Assembly: GCF_008831285.2 (NCBI RefSeq)
Contig: NC_045139.1
Coordinates: 1,098,204-1,162,203, forward strand
Length of the DNA: 64,000 nucleotides
Direction: 5' to 3'
DNA from: Nymphaea colorata
Lineage: Eukaryota > Streptophyta > Magnoliopsida > Nymphaeales > Nymphaeaceae
The position numbers were made by a program, and so were the translations under genes. Below are positions 56,953 to 64,000 of this stretch, piece after piece. The notes under the pieces were generated by a model. The model was given only the letters and a program-made list of their open reading frames with translations. It was not told where the DNA came from and made no database searches. Every line of letters starts with the position of its first letter. The stretch's first letter is position 1.

Positions 56953-59900
56953 ATGGATAAGTTGAAAACTTTGAGGCACGTTGAGACAGTTTCTCCTCTC
57001 CCTTTCCCCGCCATGTCTGCCGTTCTCCTTCGTCATGGTGTATCTCAGCCCTCTCTCTTTCTCCACCCCTCCCTCTTCTCTTCCTACTCTTCACTGGACC
57101 AACTAAAGCTCCAAAACACGGCAAAATTTTCAAGTTTCTGTGCCGTTAGAGCCTCCCCATTTACGGAGAAGCATTCAATCGAGAGGTACCAACGAGATGC
57201 ATGGCTGTACCAACAGCCAATCCCGCAAGGCTCGTTGTCTCTTCATTGCGATTCGGATTCCATTAGGGAGAACGACATAGCCCTACAACTCCCCGAATTG
57301 AAGAAGCTGCTGGAGGAGCTCAAACAGAGGCGCGGCGAAGCTGCCGGTGGGGCGGATGGAAGGGGGCCCGGAAACGTCTTCTTGGTGGGAACGGGGCCGG
57401 GCGATCCGGAGCTTCTGACGGTGAAGGCGATGAACGCCATACAGGCGGCTGATCTCGTCCTCTATGATCGTCTGGTTTCTAATGATATAATGGATTTGGT
57501 TAGCTCTGACGCCAGGCTGCTGTATGTTGGGAAGACGGCTGGTTATCATAGTAGAACTCAGGTAAGGACTCGAAAGAAGTTTACCTATTTGCTTCGTTAA
57601 GATTGGTTTTAGGTGGCTTTTGGTTGGCGTTTGGTGGCGGTTGTATTAAATGAGTGGTTTTGGTGGCGTAGGAGGAGATACATGAGTTGCTGCTGAGTTT
57701 TGCTGAAGCAGGAGCTAATGTGGTGAGGCTAAAAGGAGGGGATCCTTTGGTATGATTCTGCTCTTTTAAGAGTCATTGCAATTATTTGTTCATTTGGTGA
57801 ACATATGAGTTTGATATTTGATAAAATGGACAAGTGCAAACTCTATAAGGTGGTAGGATTTTACTCATGATTCTCTTTGCCTGAAATTAATTTCTTTCTA
57901 ATTCCCTTATCATTTCATCTTGCAGTCACTCGTGCATGTTGGAAAGTTTCTATTTTTTGATCTAAAATGTAATAGACTATGTGGCTTGCTATTATTTTGT
58001 CACTAGGCGATTGGTTTCTTTTTTATCTGCTGCCGCAATTATGTAGAAGCATTGTTATCTGCGTCTGACTAAAAACTTTTTTCTTCTGGGCTATTCTTGG
58101 ACTGTCAAAAGCGTTATAGATGTGGACTCATGTTTGCATTGAACAGGTCTTTGGTAGGGGAGGAGAGGAGGTGGATTTTTTGCAAAGGCAAGGAATTCAT
58201 GTGAAGGTTATTCCAGGTACAGCTTGGATTTGTTGATTTCAATTAATGCTTTCCGGAACTGTCGTGAGCACATCAGTAGAGTATTATGTTTCAAGGAAAC
58301 CATTCACGTGATAAAACCAGTGTGTCTAGTTTATTGGATTTTTTGGCCAATTGAAGGGAAACCCAGGTGCAGATCCTGTTGGAGCAGCAGAACTTAGTGT
58401 GCCTTCTCAATCCAGATTGTAGACCTATAGCATCAGATTGCTTAAGAGGTAACATCCATGAGATTTGATCACACAGAGTAGGAGAACTATGTCTTTATCC
58501 GAATCCAAACAATAGTAGCACAATCAATTTCTAACAGTTCTCTGATTGTGTGAGGTCTGGGGTCTACATTCGGTGTAGGGTGTATTGACTCTTGAAAAAA
58601 GTTCTAGCAAATGTGCCCAGCGTATCACTTTTCATGAACTCTGTTTTATTCACTTCAAAATTTTGTTGAATAAATTTTACGAAGATAATGGTGGTGCAGG
58701 TATTACCGCTGCTTCTGGGATAGCAGCAGAATTGGGGATTCCATTGACACATCGAGGTATTGCTAACAGGTAAGCTCAGCTTCCCATATTTTGATTATTA
58801 CAAAATGGATTATCTCTTTTCTACCAATTACACCCCTTTTTACTGTTGAACCTTTGCCACTTTTGTTAATGTGATGTGCAATAATATGATTACCTGTGTT
58901 TCAACCACCTGACATCACATTTCTTGCCGACCTTCGCTTCATAACCTTGTATAGTTGTCACCTTAATTGTTTGATAAAAAACACTATCAGAAACTTGGCT
59001 ACAGCGGTTTAGAAAGCGACCCTATTTATAATTGAGAATTTGTTCTTTACCACCATAAAAACGTGCTTCATCTGAAACATCTGCTCTGCCACTAGTTGTG
59101 TGTTTTCTATGTTCAATCTTCCCATATTTGGGAAAGAGCATGTATTTATCTTGGGTATCCAAAGTTCTAAATTCTTCATGTCTTTGGCAATTGGAGCCTG
59201 AGACTCTGATCTGCAGATTCTTAGTTTTACTCCCCTGTTGAAATTCGAACCTTTTTGTCTGGCTGGTCACATGATAGTTGAGATCGTTGATAAGTATGAT
59301 CTCTGACCTCTAGTGCTATCTACCAGCTTCCTAATCAGGGATAAATGAAATGGATTTTGCTTTCTTGGACAATGTGCTGCTTGTATTGTTGTGTACGTGT
59401 TGTGGGAATGGCAGCAGGTATAGACAATTATTGAGTTGATATACATTTGATACTGAATGGGTTCAACATTGTTTCAGTTGGCGAATTTTAATATAATCTA
59501 GAGTTGGCCTCTGCAATTGAAACTTCAAGTCCTTTCTAGTCTATTAATGTAAGCTTTTCGTTTAAGCATTTCCTCAAGTTCCAAATTTTATTTAAATTTT
59601 AATTATTTCATTAATGGAGTTCAAATGGTCTAATTCATGTAACTTTCTGCTGCAAGCATTGCTGAGTTCCTATTTGTAATATATGGTTTAATTTGCAATT
59701 CTCTATGGAGCTAGTGAATTCTCTGCTTCTACTTTAACAAAGTTCTGCTGCTAATAATCGTGTTAGTGGACAAGCTATCTCCCTTCTTCTGCTGAGTGGT
59801 AGAAAATTTGGTTATTACTATGGCAACGATCTTATGCTTATACGCTGATATTTCTTTCATTGAAGTGTCCAATTTTTAACAGGGCACTCCAGAAAAGGAG

Positions 59901-60469
59901 GAACAGATCCCTTGTTTGTAGCAGACCATGTTGCTGATCCCGACTCGACATTGGTTGTATACATGGGGTTGTCCACTCTACCATCGACTGCTATGAAGCT
60001 GATATCCAATGGCTTGGATCCGAGCACTCCGTCAGCCGCAATAGAGAGAGGAACTACACCTCACCAAAGGACGGTATGCTGAGTACTTCTCTTTCTAATA
60101 AAGGCGTTCGTTGGGCTGAATATTTTTTTCTCATCATAAAACATCGTCCTCAAACTTCCTATGATACGTCTCTTTCTGTCATCAGGCCTGTCGTTATGCT
60201 CAGTTAAACCCTTCTGATGTGCAAGTACTTCTGTCATCTACTAGAAGTCTAGAACCAACATGCAGGTAGAACTAACATGCAGGGTGCTCATTGTCTAGGT
60301 ATTTGCCGAACTGAAAAATCTTGTGGACGAGGTCAAGGCCGCAGACTTGGTCTCACCAACGCTGATCATAATTGGGAAGGTGGTGGCACTTTCACCATAC
60401 TGGCCATTCTGTTCTATTGAGCAACCTGTTCTTGAAGACCAACAGAATCAGCCGCTGGGATTATGTTAG
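56953..60469 (+). CDS. UPM1: Uroporphyrinogen-III C-methyltransferase, plastid (SUMT)
   Basis: Six plus-strand exons: 56953-57561, 57672-57749, 58147-58216, 58700-58769, 59866-60073 and 60299-60469. They total 1206 nt and 401 aa. The enzyme methylates uroporphyrinogen III twice with S-adenosylmethionine to give precorrin-2, the entry to sirohaem for nitrite and sulfite reductases in plastids. Residues 1 to about 70 are Ser/Leu-rich with few acids, fitting a transit peptide. The methyltransferase domain runs from about 141: [14 protein letters not shown] (146-159), [37 protein letters not shown] and VVYMGL. In the usual SVRFLTGH motif Arg is replaced by Gln278 (CAA at 59870-59872). The ATG at 56953 gives the longer transit peptide; Met21 is an alternative start. 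There is no CysG-type dehydrogenase/ferrochelatase domain, as expected for plants. Confidence 0.95.
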
Positions 60470-61130
60470 AGAGTGATGTTGCTTCATTTTTCCATGATTT
60501 CATTCATTGGGACCCTTTTACAAAATGAAGGGTGGTGGTTTACGAGCGTTCTTGTGCTGTCCAACTTTTTTCCAAGAGATAGGCGACAGTGAGACTCAGG
60601 TGATCTGTAAAGCATTTAGTGGATGCTGCATGAAGTCCATTCTATGTGATTTCAGTGGCCTATCATATGTTGGCAAAAGTTGGCTCAGATGGGCAATATT
60701 GGTAATTTGGTACCAAGAGTTGTATTTTTCAAATTATGTTTATAGATTCACCGGAAATTTTGATGCATAAGGAGGTTCTGGCTTTAAAAGTCGTCCTCAT
60801 CTTGTAGCACTTATCACTGTAAGATTATTACAGGTGCTCCTTAAACCCGATTTCGTTGTGTTCTTTAATTACTTGGAACTGTGTGTGTGACTGTGTTGTA
60901 GGTTGCATGTAACCGATCATCTTATTATGGAATTACAATTACTGTTTTCCATGGTCGTGCTCTCTTATGCAGAATCGTAAATTCCATTTTGTTTGAGAAT
61001 GAATTCCACCGAATTGTACGGGAAACAGGGAAAAAGCTTCTTGATCGTTTGGTAAATGTGTTTACTATTTCATGATTCTACTTTAAAAAATAAAATAAAT
61101 TCATGAAACACTTGTGATGATTTTCTTTAA

Positions 61131-61320
61131 AGGGCCCATTTGATGGGCTGGAAAAATCCTGTAGCTCAGGAAAAAAAATTAAATTTTTTAAAATTTTTCC
61201 AGTTTATCAAACACAGAAATATTCTTTTGCCTGTTGAAGGCGTTTCCGCAAAAAAATTTCCGGAAACATCTTTCCACAGGGAGAGGTGGAGAAATGCTTC
61301 TGGAAATATTTTTTTGCCCG
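61131..61320. mobile_element. Partial Tourist-like element related to the one in CCT8 intron 6
   Basis: GGGCCCATTTGATGGGCTGGAAAAATCCTGTAG aligns with the left end of the CCT8 element in two parts (GGGCC.TTTGATG and CTGGAAA..TCC.CTGTAG), followed by the same AAATTTTTTAAAATTTTTCC block and a TTATCAAAC stretch. The matching right end is not seen, so the copy is truncated or highly diverged. It lies about 260 bp upstream of the ADH TATA box. Confidence 0.5.
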
Positions 61321-61577
61321 TTAGGGCATGCGAAGGCGTCTCCTCGTGCTCAGCTCGTCCTCAGCTGCTTCACCCCACCCGCCAGAGAGAGGAACGCTGC
61401 TCCTGCTGCTGCTGCCTTCTCTCCCTGCTGCTGCCTCGGACGCATCCGTTGGTCCTCCCGCCCTCTCACTCTCCTGCTGTGTAAGGAATCCTTTCTCTCT
61501 GTCTCTTTCCCCTTCCTATCTGCGTCTCTCTCTTTTTTCTCTCTGTCGATGGATGTCGATCCACTCGAGCTGTGCTG

Positions 61578-61585
61578 TATAAATA
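61578..61585 (+). promoter_or_regulatory. TATA box of the ADH pseudogene
   Basis: TATAAATA followed by CCCATG, about 170 bp upstream of the pseudogene's ATG at 61756. The intervening leader is CT-rich and without obvious damage, so transcription may persist. Confidence 0.5.
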
Positions 61586-61755
61586 CCCATGCGAAGAGAT
61601 GGTATCCCCATCGAAGGAATTCGACTGTGGAGCAGGAATTGAGAGCTCTTCTTTCTTTCCTATCTCTGTCTCTGTTCACTCTTTTGTTGTTGTTGGTGTA
61701 CTCTTGCTCTCCTACCTTTCTCTTGTTCTTCCTGTCGTTGGGGTGTTGAAGGGAA

Positions 61756-63959
<2,204 letters not shown>

Positions 63960-64000
63960 ACGAAGCAACTGAGAAGGGAAGAAGGAAAAGAAGAAAAACA

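Larger units (their letters stand above)
60470..61755. other. Interval between UPM1 stop and ADH pseudogene start
   Basis: The first few hundred bases are probably UPM1 3'UTR (T-rich, no competing gene). At about 61131-61320 lies a half-copy of the Tourist-like family, then the old ADH promoter and leader. No coding gene is supported. Confidence 0.5.

Overview
This is a piece of a land-plant (angiosperm) nuclear genome. The evidence is GT-AG introns splitting recognisable plant genes, a Ty1/copia retrotransposon tail, Tourist-like and CACTA-like DNA elements, long (TA)n and (CT)n microsatellites and AT-rich intergenic DNA. I could not identify the species from sequence alone.

Layout. Bases 1-568 hold the 3' end of a copia element (RNase H plus LTR). 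Bases 941-28504 hold a minus-strand tandem array of cytochrome P450 genes of the CYP72 clan. Three copies, A (941-5282), B (9655-15035) and C (24646-28504), reconstruct as complete five-exon genes of 515, 526 and 522 aa. Exons 2-5 have identical lengths (221, 245, 394, 426 nt) in all three. A broken fourth copy, D (21052-22295), lies between B and C. Bases 28700-43600 are a gene-poor stretch of microsatellites, a 121-bp tandem repeat and dispersed repeats. Bases 43612-52875 (minus) carry CCT8, the theta subunit of the cytosolic TRiC/CCT chaperonin, with 13 exons and 544 aa; its sixth intron holds a 1.3-kb Tourist-like element with an expanded purine-rich core. Bases 56953-60469 (plus) carry a six-exon, 401-aa plastid uroporphyrinogen-III C-methyltransferase (UPM1/SUMT, sirohaem branch). 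Bases 61756-63959 (plus) carry a decayed, intron-containing class P alcohol dehydrogenase (ADH1-like) pseudogene.

How the genes relate. CCT8, UPM1 and ADH are unrelated housekeeping or metabolic loci and form no cluster. The P450s are a birth-and-death tandem family: A and B are closest (similarity runs through exons and into the 3' flank), C is more diverged and D is dead. The most unusual protein-level observation is that A, B and C all replace the conserved acidic residue of the P450 I-helix oxygen-activation motif with glycine (AGQGTT, where CYP72A proteins usually have AGQETT). I found no new multi-gene system. The points most worth follow-up are the I-helix change and the polypurine element inside CCT8. 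Exon coordinates were worked out by hand from splice sites and reading-frame arithmetic.
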